In this document: piece after piece, positions 12,581-24,090 of the stretch
Position numbering within the stretch: the stretch's first letter is position 1
How the letters are laid out: each line of letters opens with the position of its first letter
NCBI RefSeq assembly: GCF_963678635.1
Contig: NC_087065.1
Coordinates: forward strand, 21,641,480-21,705,479
Source: Symsagittifera roscoffensis
Lineage: Eukaryota; Xenacoelomorpha; Acoela; Convolutidae
Direction of reading: 5' to 3'
Length of the DNA stretch: 64,000 bases
Notes under the pieces: generated by a model
Told to the model about the DNA's origin: nothing
The model's database searches: none
The model's input: only the letters and a program-made list of their open reading frames with translations
Made by a program: the position numbers and the translations under genes

Positions 12581-13863
12581 TACTCTTTTATTTCAAAACT
12601 CATTTTATTGAGAAAGAATCGGGTATCAGCGGCAAAGTTTTTCATGATTTGTTATGATTTTATTGTAAGCATCATGAGCTAGAGCATCAAAAACCGAACA
12701 TGACTAGTTTTATGATAAAATCTGAACAAAAAATTGAAAGTCTCACATTTTTACTGGACTACAAAAGTTAAGACAAATTCACAAAGGTAGACGCTCGATG
12801 CCTCCCAGAAAACCGTTATCTGTCCTCTTTAAGTTTCAGTTTTTGATGTTGCATGACTTGTTACAACATTTTACCGGAAAATTTTGTATTTTTGTTAATA
12901 AAATCGATTTTTTTTCTACCTTTAAAATCCATTTAATCCATTCTAAATTGATTTACTTATATAAATGAGCTATCGTAAATCGCTTTTTATACTGTATAGT
13001 ATCTGCATAAAATCCATTTAAAGCAATTTCAATCTCAAATTTGTCAGTGCGGGTTATTTTTTCACCGTGAATATTTTGCCTGCATAACAAAAACTCAATA
13101 AAGCTTTGAGCTGCGAGCTAGATAAGCTTTCAGTGCTTCTCTAAAAATAGTTCAGGAGCGGCGAAACAATAGCTGGTTTCCGCTTCAGGTTTCCGCCTCT
13201 CCGACAAAAAGTTCGCTAGTTCAAGGCCGGCCATTATCCGTGCTCATTGCTTGTGATGATGAGGCAATCATTCTCACTCAACAAATTGGAACAATCGTCG
13301 TAATCTCACGCAACAAGATGGAGCTATTGTCGAAAAAGCTCCAATATTAGTTTCAGTTTGTGTAACTTTTGGAATAAAAATTATATATCCGTAAACTGAA
13401 TTGACAAACAGACTGCTCAAGTCAAGGTGAAGATCTGAATGTTCCAGCTGCCCTTCAATTTCATTGGATTTGTTTTTGGTTGAGTTATTTGACATACATT
13501 TTTTGTTTTTCTTTGAAATTCATCCATCAAACGCAATTTTTCAATCAAACGCAATTTTTCAGTTTTTAAATTATTTTATTGTATTCAGTACTGCGTTTTT
13601 TGAACCGACTATAATATTCTAATTCTTTGGTAGTCGAGTATAATTTCATTAAATTTTTTTTTCGAAAAACTAACTTAATTCTCTCGGTTCACAAATAGCT
13701 GATCAGTTTTTTAAGTTTGGCAGCTCCGTTAAAAGTTCGATTGCGCAATTGGCACAAGTCTTTTTCTTCATCCCTAATTTACACATCGTTTCCCTGAAAC
13801 AGAAAAAATCTCTCTTCCTTAAAAACTAGAAACGAAAAACTGAACTTTTTGTGAAGTAACGAA
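12581..13863. other. 3' flank of the HPS1-like gene; no other gene seen
   Basis: Contains the probable 3' UTR of the minus-strand gene ending at 13,864. A possible AATAAA (plus TTTATT at 13,575-13,580) lies about 285 bp past the stop, though such hexamers are common at this base composition. Near 13,400-13,455 there is a diverged CAGACTGCTCAAG..GTTCCAGCTGCCC segment related to the repeat end at 7,163-7,212. Confidence 0.35.
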
Positions 13864-14464
13864 CTACAGTACTCTGTTTTTGTAGAAGCATTCCCAGATT
13901 TTCTGATGGAGCATAAGAGACCAGTTGATAGCCAGACCCGGTCTGCAAACCGGCAAAAACACGCAAAATATCTCGTATAGAAACAGCTCGTCCAAACTGT
14001 CAACACTCAATGGCGATCGTTTTTTTGCACTTGAAAACGCCTGCGTCTCTCGAACACTTCGATCATCTGTGTCGAAGCTGAGTTGCCGAGTACCGGTCAT
14101 TTTTCGTCTTCGTAGTTGAAGACTCTCATCGGGCACTCGGGTTTTTCCCGAACCCAATAGAAACTGATAGGTAAAAACGAAGTTAGCATCTCGCCATATA
14201 ACATCTTCAGTTGCGCTGGTTTGCTCAAGTAGGTATCTACCAGTGTTCAAAGCTATTTTCAAGTGTTCTATGAAGAACGTTTTTTGACGTCGGTTTCCTT
14301 TTAAAGAAGGTTTTAGAACCAGTTCTGATCTCTTGTTGATGTGTATGAAATATACGAGTGAGGGGTAGTATCGTAGCTGACGTGACAGCCATTTCTTGGT
14401 TTGGATTTCTGTTCTTTTGTAAACCAATTCAGGGCACAGAGCAAAGACTCCCGTAAACTCCTTT
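13864..14464 (-). CDS. HPS1: HPS1-like terminal exon
   Basis: Acceptor TTTTTTTGTAG before 14,464; its first base completes AG to AGA. The product holds the best-conserved block of the gene: SRQLRYYPSLVYFIHINKRS then LVLKPSLKG. It continues with HLKIALNTGRYLLEQTSATE, WRDANFVFTYQFLLGSG, a basic Ser-rich insert, LFLYEIFCVFLPVCRPGLA and WECFYKNRVL. Stop TAG at 13,866-13,864. The GRYLLEQ and FVFTYQFLL blocks correspond to ARRYLQKG and FYCSYFLWF of human HPS1. Confidence 0.8.
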
Positions 14465-17400
14465 CTACAAAAAAAAGAACCAATCACAATCTTGCATTAA
14501 AAAATAAATGAAATATTTATCGCTTAAGCAAATGAACATAAGATTGATGTGCAAACAAGGGCGGATCTAGGATTTTCGCGGGGGGGGGGGGGGTTGATTT
14601 TCCAAAACAATTCCGAATATTTTGTCGACCTTTTCTTATGCCGACGAAATAGATTTGGTCTATGCAGAACACTATTCCTAAAGAACGCCCTCCCCAATCC
14701 TCCCCTGTGTGCAGGTGTAGCAAAAACGGGCCAATAATTTTCTCTTTAGATATTGAAATCGTTTGGTTAAAAGTTCTGTCGAGCTGTAAAGATGTCCCAG
14801 TGGATTTCACAAACAGATCATTTTTTCGAGATTTTACAATACTGTGCTTGAGAATTTTAAAAAAAATCATATTATTTGTACTTATTGTTTGCTTAAGTTT
14901 CGCTGAACAAAAAAAAGGAGATAATAAGTGAAATACTGGAAAAACATACCTTAGTTTGATGATGTACTTGGAAAGAGAATTAAAGTGCTGTTTGAAGGTG
15001 TGCATCTTCATTGAACTTCTTCCGAAGAAGGGACCACAAAACAACTTCTCATAGAAGTATTTCATTGCATTCAGAACATCCAGACTTTTGGTGTGTTTGA
15101 TGTCTGAAGAGTAGCTTGAGTTGAGAGCTATTTTCTGGAAGCTTTCATTTGCCAGAGTGACAAAATTGCGAGAGTCAGAAGTCTTCTCGAGCTCATCCAA
15201 AACAAACTGGAATGATACGCCTATTTCTGAAAATAAACAAAACTATAAGGGATATCATATTTGTGCACAGGCATAAAAATCAAACAATTGCGTGCATTTT
15301 TTCTGATAGCGATACGATATCAAACTTGATTTGATATTCCATTTAGCTTTAATTAATTCCGTCCATAAAATCCATAAATCATTTTGATTTTAAAAACCGA
15401 AAAACCGACTACAGGGCATCTACAACAAAGAGCTTTTGGTTTAAAACAAAACGTTCTTTGTTGAGCTTTTGATGAAAACTATTCTCCTGTACCTTTGGCG
15501 AAAAACTCGATTTTCTCCTTTTTTTCAAGGTCAGCTCCAGCAGCTGATGATAATTTCTTCAGATGTGAGGTGTACATCTGCAATAAGCGAATGGCCCTCT
15601 CAACTCCGAATGAGATGTCCCGCATGAAGTTCTCGTGAGCAGGACATCCGAACACCATCACCACGTCATCGTCTGGGAAGGGTTTGAGGAATACCACGTG
15701 ACAGTGCACTAGGCTGGAGGAGGGGACTTTGTTGTCGGCTAGTTGGAAGGATACGGAAGAAGATGTGGAGGAGGGGTTGGTGAAGAGGTTTGAAGGGAGG
15801 GAGACTGGAAGACAAAGCCGGAACATGTGATTTTGCGATTCTACCAAGTCCTTAAATACACTGAAATGAACACACCGTGTAAGGTTTTATCTTACAATTT
15901 TATTTAACAATTTTGGTTTTTTGATCAAGTTCGTTAGTTTTAAAATCTGTGATTAGTTAAATATTAAGCTTGGCTGAAATTTTAAATTATAAATCACCTT
16001 CAAACAAAAAGTTTTAAGTTTCGATTTCAAGTTTTATCAAATTATATTGTTTTGAAATTTATCAATTTTATCAAAATATATCAGGAAAACCATTCAGTAG
16101 TCGAGATATATGACTAAAAAATAATATTTATTGTCAAATAAATGCCGAAACAAAACTGTGAGCAAACTTGGAACACTTTGAAGATGTCCCTTCTATTCTC
16201 CTTGGCCATCACTCTTGACTGACAAAAGGTGCTATCTCGTGCCCCGTTTCCGACTGAGGAGGTGCTATCTGACATCTCGAAAGCACTCCCACTCAAAGAC
16301 GACGTCTCAACCGAACAGTTGAAATTCACCACTGAGTTACTATTCAGTGAGTAGTCGCTTCTGTTGCTAGACGAGATGTGTCCGCTGCGGGGATTGAGAG
16401 TTGTTTCGGGGAAAGTAAAACTAGAACTCGGACCTGGATTTAGTGCGTTTGGCGAAACTGCCGGTCGTTTGCTGTCGCTTTCCGAGGTAGAACGAGCACT
16501 GTTGCAAAAAGTAGTGATAAATGCAATGAGCCCAAACTTAAAAAGGGTCGGCTGGATCAGTCAGTCAGGAAACTATTGGTCAGCTCTTTATAAATACAAT
16601 TTCATGACACGATAAATGCATCAGAGCTCAAACAAAACAAATAGAGAGCAACTACCACGCTATATATAAATAAAATGTTTCAATTTAAATGGACCAAAAA
16701 AGTCACTAAAGCGATTATTAAAACTTTGTTCAGTAAAAAAAATTTATTTGATCTTTTTTTTGGATTGGAAAATAACCAATTAAACGTTGATCAGATAGAT
16801 TTGAAACGAAATAACTTCAACGAACCTGTGCTCCGGTAGATTGCACGTGTTCACACTTCCACTAGTCCCACCCAGCGAAGACTCATCCTCGTGCTCAATG
16901 CCCCCCTCCTTCTCACTAAACTTCTCCCACTCACTTGCCCTACTACCCCCATTCCCTTCACACTTCTTCCCCCTTTTCAACTTCTCCATCATCTCTGCAG
17001 TTGGATAGAGCATGTGTATCATTACTTCGAGCAGACGCAGAACCGAACTGTCCAGTTCGGAGTTGATAGCTGTGCAGTTCCTTTTGAAGACATTAGCCAC
17101 TTTGTGATTGGTGAAGAGAAGCGAGAACGAAGCTGGTTGAGACTATAAAAATCTCCTATTCTTCATTGAAAAGCTTAGACATAAATTTTGCTCAGTTTTT
17201 TTTACCTGGAGAAAAGAAAAATCGCCTAATTGACTTTCAAAATGAGGCCGTCATCTGGTTAGAAACATCATTAGCTGTTGCAGACAAAGTTTCTTGATGA
17301 CAAAATACAAACAATTCAGTTGAAAAACCAAATGAAAGTAATGAAGTTTATAATAAAAAAGAAAAAAAATGTTATAAATGAACTGCTTATTATAAGAAAA

Positions 17401-19664
17401 TTAGGGCATAAATTTGCCAATTATTTGAATTTTTGAATGAGATTCAACAATGAAGAATAGGAGGCCTGTATGGACACTCTGTGAGACACTGTCGAGAGGA
17501 ACTCGTCTGCAATCGGCTTCTCATTGCTGCCCCCGCTGTGGTGCACGAAGTCGCTCACCCCCAGGGCGAATGAGTCATTGGTCAGCTGCAGGTGCTCCCA
17601 CGTGAACAACAGCGCCTCAACTAAACAGAGTAGCGTATATTAAGTCTACCTTTAGGATAGTTGGCGTATAATTGTTCCGACCATTGAAAATGGAGATAAA
17701 CTTTGTATTTGGGTGCATCTTAGTTTTTTTTGTTCCGGCTGTTTGAAAAACGAGCCGGAATTTTGTATTCGGGTGTGTTTTAGTTTCCATTTGTTTTGTT
17801 TTCTTTTCATTTTCCACGCAAAATCAGCTACCACAAATAACCATCGGACTGGGTTGAGTGATATATCATATTGAAGATCTTTCAATCGTGATTTGAAGAC
17901 CGTAAAAAAATTCAAATTATTTTTCCAAGTGTCGAGAAAAACCGGTTTGAATTTTTTTTGATTTTTGGTCTAATTTTGAGCTAATATGGTGTGAGCGTTT
18001 AGGCTTACAATAGCTTATTTAATCTTACTTTAAGCCGTGAAAACTTAATTTTACTCAAATAAATGTAGTTTTGAGTTTTTTAGCGCCATTTTGTAAACAA
18101 AAAAAATTCAAAAATTTCTGCAAGAAGTTTTGAAATTTTAAATTTTTTTTTTATTTTTTTCAATTTTTTACTTTTTCCAGTCAATTTTCTTCAAAAACTG
18201 TATTCCGCAAGGAAATTTTTTTAAATGACTGTCCAACATGCCTAATTTTTTCTCAGATCTTTTTATCACATTAAGCAGAAAAAAAACGGCACTTATTCGA
18301 AAAAAAAATTTTCTCTATTTTTCTAAGACTGTGGTCGGAACATTCTGTGCAACTTGCACAGTAACTGGCTAGCCTTGTTTTTTCTTTTTGTTTTCCACGC
18401 AAAATCTGGTTCCACAAATAATCATCGGGTTGAGTTGACTGATATATCATATTAATGCCTTTTCAGTCGTAAATCGAACCACATTAAAAAAATTCAAAAC
18501 TTTTCTAGTGTCGAGAAAAACCGGTTTGAAGTTTTTGATTTTTTGTCTTAATTCGAGCAAATAAAGCAAGCGAGCAGGCTTAAAACATCTAAATTATGCC
18601 TAATTTAAGTCCTTAAAAATTAACTTTAAGCACGTAAAACTAGTTGTTGGAGTTTTTTCTAGCTTCTTTTTGGGAACCAAAAACTTCAAAAAAATTCAAA
18701 AATTTTCTGTAAAAAATTTTGAATTTTTTTTCTTTTTTTTATTTTTTTTTAGTTTTTTAGTCTTTTTTCTACAAAATTTTTTCTACAAAATCTCTATATT
18801 ACTATGACTGTCTAATATGCCTAAATAATGTTTTTACGTCAGATCCTTTTATCACACACAGCAGAAAAAATTACACTAATTTGGAAAAAAAAAATTCCAA
18901 GCCGTAATTTTTTAAAGAATATGATCGGAAAATTCTGTACTACTTGCACAGTAACCGGCTATCTTTGTTACTTTTTGAAAATGAACTATTTGGAAATAAA
19001 ACAACCTCAGAATTTTTTCTGTGTTGCAGAACTTTTTCGAAAAAGTTTAGACACAAGTCATTCAAATTTGCCATTTTGAACTCCCCATTTCGCTTTCACA
19101 ATCGCCATTAACTTTTTTTCAATTTGGAGCACTTTCATGAACCCCTATAACTTTAAGAATCTTGTAGAATACCAAGTATAGTAACGAAAAAGCGACGTTT
19201 TCTTAACTTTTGAAACAGAACTGACGAACGAAACAATTTTGAAAAAATTGCAAGGTAATGAAAAAGAATAGATTGTGCAAAATTTTGAACTAAATCCGGG
19301 AATTTACTCACGGAGGTTCCATGCCGCGTCTCTATACATGTAGCCATTCTTCTTATCAAACCCAGGCGACAACAGGCATGTTATGGACACTGGGCTCTCT
19401 CCTGGCAACATAAATGCTCCATACTTCAGCGTCGGCCCCATGAACGCTTCCAGAGCATCTCTCAGGAAATCAACTTTTTCCTGCATTAAGCCAGCTGTGC
19501 TCTCTGTATCAATTAGCAGAAGCACCATGTCATCAATATTCTGACAGGCGACGTTGACTGAGCCACTGGTCACGACAATTGGCTCGTTGGTTAAAACCTC
19601 AAACTGCTGCGTGTGGTTCGCAAGACGACAGCATTTGTCGACTATGTGTCGAACGCAGACTTCA
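13864..19664 (-). CDS. HPS1: HPS1 homologue (BLOC-3 subunit), seven exons, 5' end missing
   Basis: Spliced minus-strand gene. Coding exons: 19,664-19,312; 17,620-about 17,430; 17,142-16,826; 16,498-about 16,168; about 15,850-15,493; 15,226-14,950; 14,464-13,864 (TAG). Splice phases agree at 19,312/17,620, 16,826/16,498, 15,493/15,226 and 14,950/14,464. Two junctions (17.4/17.1 kb and 16.2/15.9 kb) are uncertain. Seen: colinear resemblance, from memory, to vertebrate HPS1. Examples are YYPSLVYFIHINKR against DFPGLVHFIYVDRT, VVTSGSVNVACQNIDDMVLL against the TENGNFLYVLHLFG block, and an ending WECFYKNRVL in place of LWEASRIPLL. Known: HPS1 pairs with HPS4 as BLOC-3, an exchange factor for Rab32/Rab38 in lysosome-related organelle formation, with longin-type domains. 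The partial product is about 800 residues against about 700 in human; the surplus is mostly in the low-complexity middle. Exon 1 was not found upstream. Confidence 0.8.
14556..14730. repeat. Intronic fragment of the GGGCGGATCTAGG (hAT-like) family
   Basis: Lies in the intron between 14,464 and 14,950. It starts AAGGGCGGATCTAGGATTTTC, then a run of G, then TTCCGAATATTTTGTCGACC, as in the intact element at 29,732. The far end is degenerate, so this is a partial or rearranged copy. Confidence 0.5.
14950..15226 (-). CDS. HPS1: HPS1-like exon 7
   Basis: Clear acceptor TTTATTTTCAG before 15,226 and consensus donor CTAAG|GTATGT at 14,950. Two leading bases complete the codon from exon 6, giving EIGVSFQFVLDELEKTSDSR. 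The remainder (LANESFQKIALNSSY..LDVLNAMKYFYEKLF..HFNSLSKYIIKLR) parallels the helical RQRMDKFVKNRG to LMREKLTDW region of HPS1. Confidence 0.75.
15493..15850 (-). CDS. HPS1: HPS1-like exon 6 (second longin-domain start)
   Basis: Product DLVESQNHMFRLCLPVSLPS, VHCHVVFLKPFPDDDVVMVF and GVERAIRLLQMYTSHLKKLS. These follow the human HTMYCLPLWQ, GINLVLLTRSP and LSQLMDGFSMLEKKLKE blocks in order. Donor AAAG|GTACAG at 15,493 leaves one base. Two acceptors are possible: TTAAG before 15,850 (phase 0) and the better TTTCAG before 15,860 (needs two bases from exon 5). Confidence 0.7.
16168..16498 (-). CDS. HPS1: HPS1-like exon 5 (low-complexity linker)
   Basis: A strong pyrimidine tract and CAACAG acceptor precede 16,498. 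The first base completes the AG left by exon 4, so the frame is kept. The product is Ser/Asn/Pro-rich (SARSTSESDSKRP.., HISSSNRSDYSLNSN..) and ends NRRDIFKVFQ, which parallels the RRIFLDANVKE start of the second folded part of HPS1. The end is ambiguous: GTGTTC at 16,176, GTTTGC at 16,167 and GTTTTG near 16,156 are all possible donors. Confidence 0.6.
16826..17142 (-). CDS. HPS1: HPS1-like exon 4
   Basis: Acceptor TTTATAG just before 17,142; donor CACAG|GTTCGT at 16,826. The product begins SQPASFSLLFTNHKVANVFK and continues SSVLRLLEVMIHMLYPTAE, matching in order the human LLVHSKLLAFY and LLALILLVQDLYPSESTAE blocks. After this it becomes an acidic Ser/Gly/Glu-rich linker (GNGGSRASEWEKFSEKEGG), as in the disordered centre of HPS1. 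Confidence 0.75.
17430..17620 (-). CDS. HPS1: HPS1-like exon 3
   Basis: Acceptor GTTTAG, then two bases that complete the split codon left by the previous exon (C + TT), giving LEALLFTWEHLQL. Known HPS1 has LWTYSRLREQEQ and later a HVIQAV block here; this exon has LLFTWEHLQ and HRVSIQAS in matching positions. The frame stays open to a TAA at 17,421. The donor is unclear: GTTGAA near 17,440 does not fit the phase of the next exon, while GTGTCC near 17,482 does but would drop conserved residues. Confidence 0.65.
17675..18340. repeat. Intronic inverted-repeat element, TTCCGACC..GGTCGGAA
   Basis: Inside the large HPS1-like intron. TTGTTCCGACC at the left end and GGTCGGAACATT at the right are inverted repeats 666 bp apart. 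It contains the CCACGCAAAATCAGCTACC and GGTTGAGTGATATATCAT markers shared with other copies, plus a small hairpin TTCCGGCT..AGCCGGAA at 17,733-17,760. No ORF. Confidence 0.55.
18341..18965. repeat. Second tandem copy of the same intronic family
   Basis: TTGCACAGTAACTGGCTAGCCTTG joins the first copy to a second, which repeats CCACGCAAAATCTGGTTCC, GTTGAGTTGACTGATATATC and GTGTCGAGAAAAACCGG. It ends at TGATCGGAAAATTCTG and TTGCACAGTAACCGGCTATC. The second copy lacks the left end, as if two elements had recombined. Confidence 0.5.
19312..19664 (-). CDS. HPS1: HPS1-like exon 2 (first longin-domain region)
   Basis: Acceptor TTTAG ends at 19,665 and the donor is a consensus GTGAGT starting at 19,311 (minus strand). 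The exon opens with one base completing a codon and ends with one spare base. The product includes VRHIVDKCCRLANHTQQFEV, then PIVVTSGSVNVAC, DDMVLLLIDT, QEKVDFLRDALEAFMGP and LKYGAFML. These correspond to the beta-strand / helix part of the HPS1 N-terminal longin domain that ends in human near VHFGLVTVDGHL. At least one upstream exon carrying the start codon is required. Confidence 0.75.
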
Positions 19665-19919
19665 CTAAATGATTATAAAATTTTTATGACAACGTCCATT
19701 TGTAGTTTGTAGACGTTCTCAAAAATTTAGAAAAGGCGGTTATTAAATGGAGTAGTTATTATCAGAGGCAAGAATATCAGAGGCAAATTTATCAGTTAGT
19801 TATCATCACCGTTTCCATCCCCACACCCACCCCGACGGCTCCCCCTGCCTCTGCCCCGCCCCCAATATTTACCACATCCGCACATGATAGAGATTTGGGT
19901 GGAATTTTTTGGGAGGGGA

Positions 19920-20235
19920 ACATAATTGGCGGGGAGGGGGGGGGGCTGTTTTTAAAGGTATATGTTGGGCAGCGGGGCAAACGTAAATACATACATACAC
20001 CTATACATACATGCACTCATTAACAGAAAAATACGCAAATTTTTGGACAAATTTCTCCAAAAAAAGACTAAAAAAGGCATTTTGATCTATTGTTTTAAAA
20101 ACTTGCCTACGGCACAAAAAATATTGTCAAAAAATGTTCGTATAAAACTTTTTGGAGGGTCGAGAAAAATAAGTTTGGTCAACTTAAAAGAAGGTAGCCA
20201 AAATCTTCCATACATTTTTTCTAATCAGCCTCTGC
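19920..20235. repeat. Diverged hAT-like family fragment near the HPS1-like 5' side
   Basis: A G-rich stretch (GGCGGGGAGGGGGGGGGG) opens a segment with TTTTAAAAACTTGCCTACGGC, GTCGAGAAAAATAAGTTTGGTC and CTGCCCTCTCG, which are word-level matches to other members of the GGCGGAT family. The ends are eroded. Confidence 0.35.
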
Positions 20236-20444
20236 CCTCTCGCAAAAAAAGGTACAATTGCCAGCAGGTAACCAGTTTTAATTAAAATTTGCAACCGATT
20301 TTGTGTGCGTTGAGTCTTGCATTTCAACCACTCTGAAAAAAAGGACAAAATTATAATTGAGTTTCATGGAGTTTCATTTCTCTATAAAAAAGTTTATTCG
20401 ATTAAATTTATCTTTCTGAAATAATAGCCATGTAACTCACATTA

Positions 20445-21063
20445 TTCCGACCATTTGAAAAATAAGAGGAACTTTGTATTCTGGTGTTTTCGGTTCTTTC
20501 TTTGTTTTGACGCAAAGTCGGGTACCATAAATAATCATCGGAATGGGTTGAGTGATATAATAAAGCCCCTTTAGTCGTAATTCGAACAAACTTTAAGAAA
20601 AATTAAAAAACTTTCTCAGTTTTTGTTGATTTTCTGTCTAATTTCGAGCAAATGAAGAGAGCGTGCAGGCTTGTAATATGCTTGTAATAAAAAGCTTTTA
20701 GTTCAAATTGAGCCGTTAAAATTTAATTTTACTCCAGTGTAAAGTTAGTTATCGAAAATTCTTTTAACGCCTTCTTTGAAAGAAAACATGTAGAAAACCT
20801 TGTAAAAATGTCTGCAGAAAATTTGAAAGTTTTTTCAATTTTTTTTTACTGATATATTTTAATTTTTTCTGTATTTTATGAAGCAAATTGCCGACAAGTT
20901 AACCTAATTTACCAGTCAAAGTTTTATTGGAGTTCCTATTTAAATGTACCTATTGAAGTTCTAGGCTTTTGTTTAGATCTTCTCATCTTACCAAAAACAA
21001 AAAATGACGCAATTTGGGAAAAAAAGAAACTTTTCATGTAGTTTTTTAAGAATATGGTCGGAA
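20445..21063. repeat. Inverted-repeat element, TTCCGACC..GGTCGGAA
   Basis: Left end ATTCCGACCATTTGAAAA, right end ATATGGTCGGAAAATTT, 619 bp apart. It contains GACGCAAAGTCGGGTACC and GGGTTGAGTGATATAATAA in the family order and is followed by TTGCACAGTAACCGGCTATCC, as at 18.35 and 18.95 kb. No ORF. Confidence 0.55.
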
Positions 21064-21272
21064 AATTTTGTTATATTTGCACAGTAACCGGCTATCCTTG
21101 TTTTGAATTGATTTTAATCGATTGGTTCTCACTTTTATAGACAATGACAATAATAGTCAATTGTAAGCGATTTTTATCCAAGGAACGCGGTGCAGGCCAA
21201 CAAGGTAGCTGGAAAAGATTATGTGACCCTTATGTGACTTAGAATCGAATAGTTACCAGTTATCACTTTCAC

Positions 21273-21375
21273 AGGCGTATCCTCATTCCACCCCTGCCTC
21301 AAATAATGTTTATTCTACAGTCAGTGGCAAGCGCAGGATAGTTTCTCCGATTATCTCTACACCATCTTGGCAAAG
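21273..21375 (+). other. Candidate exon of unknown gene
   Basis: After TATCACTTTCACAG, which looks like a plus-strand acceptor, a frame reads AYPHSTPASNNVYSTVSGKR then RIVSPIISTPSWQSF. The segment is less AT-rich than its surroundings. No convincing donor follows, and the minus strand is also open for about 20 codons here. It could be an isolated exon, the missing HPS1 5' region, or chance. Confidence 0.2.
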
Positions 21376-24090
21376 TTTTCAAGTTTTTTTTTTGATCAGT
21401 ATATGCTAGATTTTGAATGAAAGGTTGCGTTCTTTGGGCACATTATCTCTCTTCTAATTTAAAGCATAGTAGCGCAAAAGGCGCCTTTTGATAGTTTTTA
21501 TGGTTGGCCAGCCCGAAATGGCTGTCAAAAAAGCAGTAACAAAAAGTAAAGGGGGAGAGCGACAAAGAGCGAAATAAAAGAGTTTTCCTAATTTCTGATA
21601 AAAACATTTGGCTGATTACTACCTTGTGGCAATTAAGTTTTCTTCTGCAATCCAATCCAAGAAACCGAGGTCATGTTGCAAAAAAAGCAGAGCCGGTATT
21701 TTAGGCTGCAGAACCAACGAGGCTTTCATTGATGAACAAGGTCAATTGCAAAAGTTATACTCTGATAAACACCGAAAATAACAAAAGGTTAATGATCATT
21801 CGACATTTAAGTTTTATGCATAATTTCCTCATTTAAAATGGAGCAAGGTTCATAATTTGTTCCATTTCAGCTTCTATGAATACTATTATTTAGAGCTCTC
21901 CTATTTGGACTAAACTCAGTATTATTTGTATCATAATGTTTGCCCCTTGGCTTGGTTGCTAGTGTCATCATCTCATTTTAACTTTTGACAATAAATTCAT
22001 CAAACAACGCTTTCAATAGATCAATTTATTTTGAATACTTTCGCAATTCATAACCTTGCCTTATCTTAATTGATTTGTTGTGATGAGGAAATAAAGATGT
22101 TTTCTCTAAAACTTACAAAAAGTTTCCTCAAAGCCTCTCGACGGGTTCAATAGTTTTCTCAACAAGTTCAATAACTTAATTTTCCGGACAAAACAATCTT
22201 GCGCTTGTTATCCCTAAATTTTCCTAAAATTATATGTTCAAGTTTTACGCGGCATTTTCATTTGATTATGTGCAAAATTAATCCAACCAACAGATATGCC
22301 CGCACTTTTTAGAGAGTTGCAAAAAGAGCAAACAAACAAAATAATAGTTTTGATGCCAAAAACAAGTTTTTCAGGCAATAAAAAATCAGGCGCTGTGCAT
22401 TCTAAGATCTAAGACTCATTTCATTTAGTGGATAGAGAGGGGGCAGTGGGCGGACGTCCCTTCCCCTGATTTTTGGGCGGCTAGCGATGAATTCTTTTTA
22501 AGATTCGTCGATGCAATATTTCACGAAATTTTACGAGAAAGCGCGCTGTAATAGTCAAATACTGCACTAATTATCTTTGTTGTTTTCTTATCTTAAGTAG
22601 AATTTTTTTGTTTAAAAAAAACAATGCTCGTTGACAGAAACTTTTGTTTCAGTTAGTATCTTAATTTAAGCAGAAATCCTAGTTTTGATTTTTCATAGAT
22701 TATTGTCGATCTAATCTGTTCTTAATGTTTAAGCAATTTGTATAAAACAGATAAATTAAAATTGATCATTTAATCTAGAGAAAAGATTTTTAAAAGATTA
22801 GGAAATTCTCTTAGATACTAAAAAATAATTGGGGTTTCAAGCTTAAGTTTTTTAAATTTGTATGCATAGCAAACATTAAAATAATAAATTTGTCATTTCT
22901 GAGACATTAAATTTTACAAAAAGAAATTGTTTCAAAAAAAAGTTTTTGATAGCTTAACAACATGTTAAATTTTTTAAATTCGACTGAGCGAGTGGAGAAA
23001 AATATGATGAAGATTGGAACCTGCAGTCTAGACTTCAGACTTCAATTATGCCCTGTTTCTAATGCTTCTGATAAAATTGAAATATGCAATTAAACAATTC
23101 TAGGCAAAAAAGATGAAAAAATAAATAATAGGTCAGTGCAACTTATCAGTTTTGTACCTATCTTTATTTATTAAAAGATCAAATCTGTTAGGGTTGCAAA
23201 ACGACTGGGGATTTGGTTGCCACAGATGTTTCCCCTCCAGGCAGGACAGTTAGCCAGTCGGCCTAACTGGCAAAATATATTTAATATCCAGACCCAAAGA
23301 ATGAAAAAAGTGAGTCCGATCTTGAGAGAATTTTTTCAATCGGATCGGTATAAAAAAACTTAGAAACTCAAGTCAAGCCTTAAGTTGGTGTTATGTATGC
23401 AACAAAACAAGTTCTTTTTCTTTCAATCACAAAATTGACGTTTTTCTACTTTTCTACTTTCCGGCCACTTCAACTAACCCAACAAAAAACACCGAACTTC
23501 AAAGTAGTTGATTCAGGTTCAAAAAAATAAATCCCCGTCTTTTAAACACGACGAAATAAAATTTTGATTTTTAAATTTAAAAATGCTGGACAATTGCAGT
23601 TGTTTTGCAGCAAAATTGCGAAGGAAAACTGTTGTAACAAACTCAGTGACTCATTTTACCGTCTTGACAATTAATTGAAAAAGCTATCAACTCAATTTTT
23701 TTTTCTGTGACTTGATTTCTGTTTTTTATCTGTAAATTTTTATTCTTCATAAAACAAAAACAGAATAACGGAAGGACTCACACTTTAGATAATAATTTTG
23801 TAATATGATCAAGTGGCAATAGACTGCGTGAGACGAGCACAAAAAAAGTTTCCTCAAATGGAAAAATTGATGGCCGTCAAAAGATAATTGCGAAGATAAT
23901 CGGCTGTGGCTCAAGATAAATTCCCAGAAATTTGTAGGAGACGCAAAGAAACTCAAAAAAATAGCTGCTCCCCTAGTGCTTTATATATTAGGATAACCAA
24001 ACGTTTCAACATTTTCATTTTTCCTGATGTAATAAATTTAAAATAAAGTAACTCTTTTTTATTTCCTTTTTCGAGGCACGAATAGATTGA
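21376..24090. other. No gene seen
   Basis: AT-rich DNA. The minus frames 21,443-21,655 and 23,747-23,956 have no motif or splice context that I trust. A short GC-richer stretch lies near 22,430-22,490 (GGGCAGTGGGCGGACG). I see nothing else to report. Confidence 0.4.

Noticed and set aside
14517-15200. Single 227-codon minus-strand ORF as one exon
   Set aside because: A consensus donor at 14,950/14,949 and a phase-matched acceptor at 14,464 show that only 14,950-15,226 is exon; the rest is intron containing a G-rich repeat.
16364-17148. Plus-strand ORFs opposite the HPS1-like exons
   Set aside because: Antisense shadows of real exons 4 and 5, which have matching splice phases on the minus strand.
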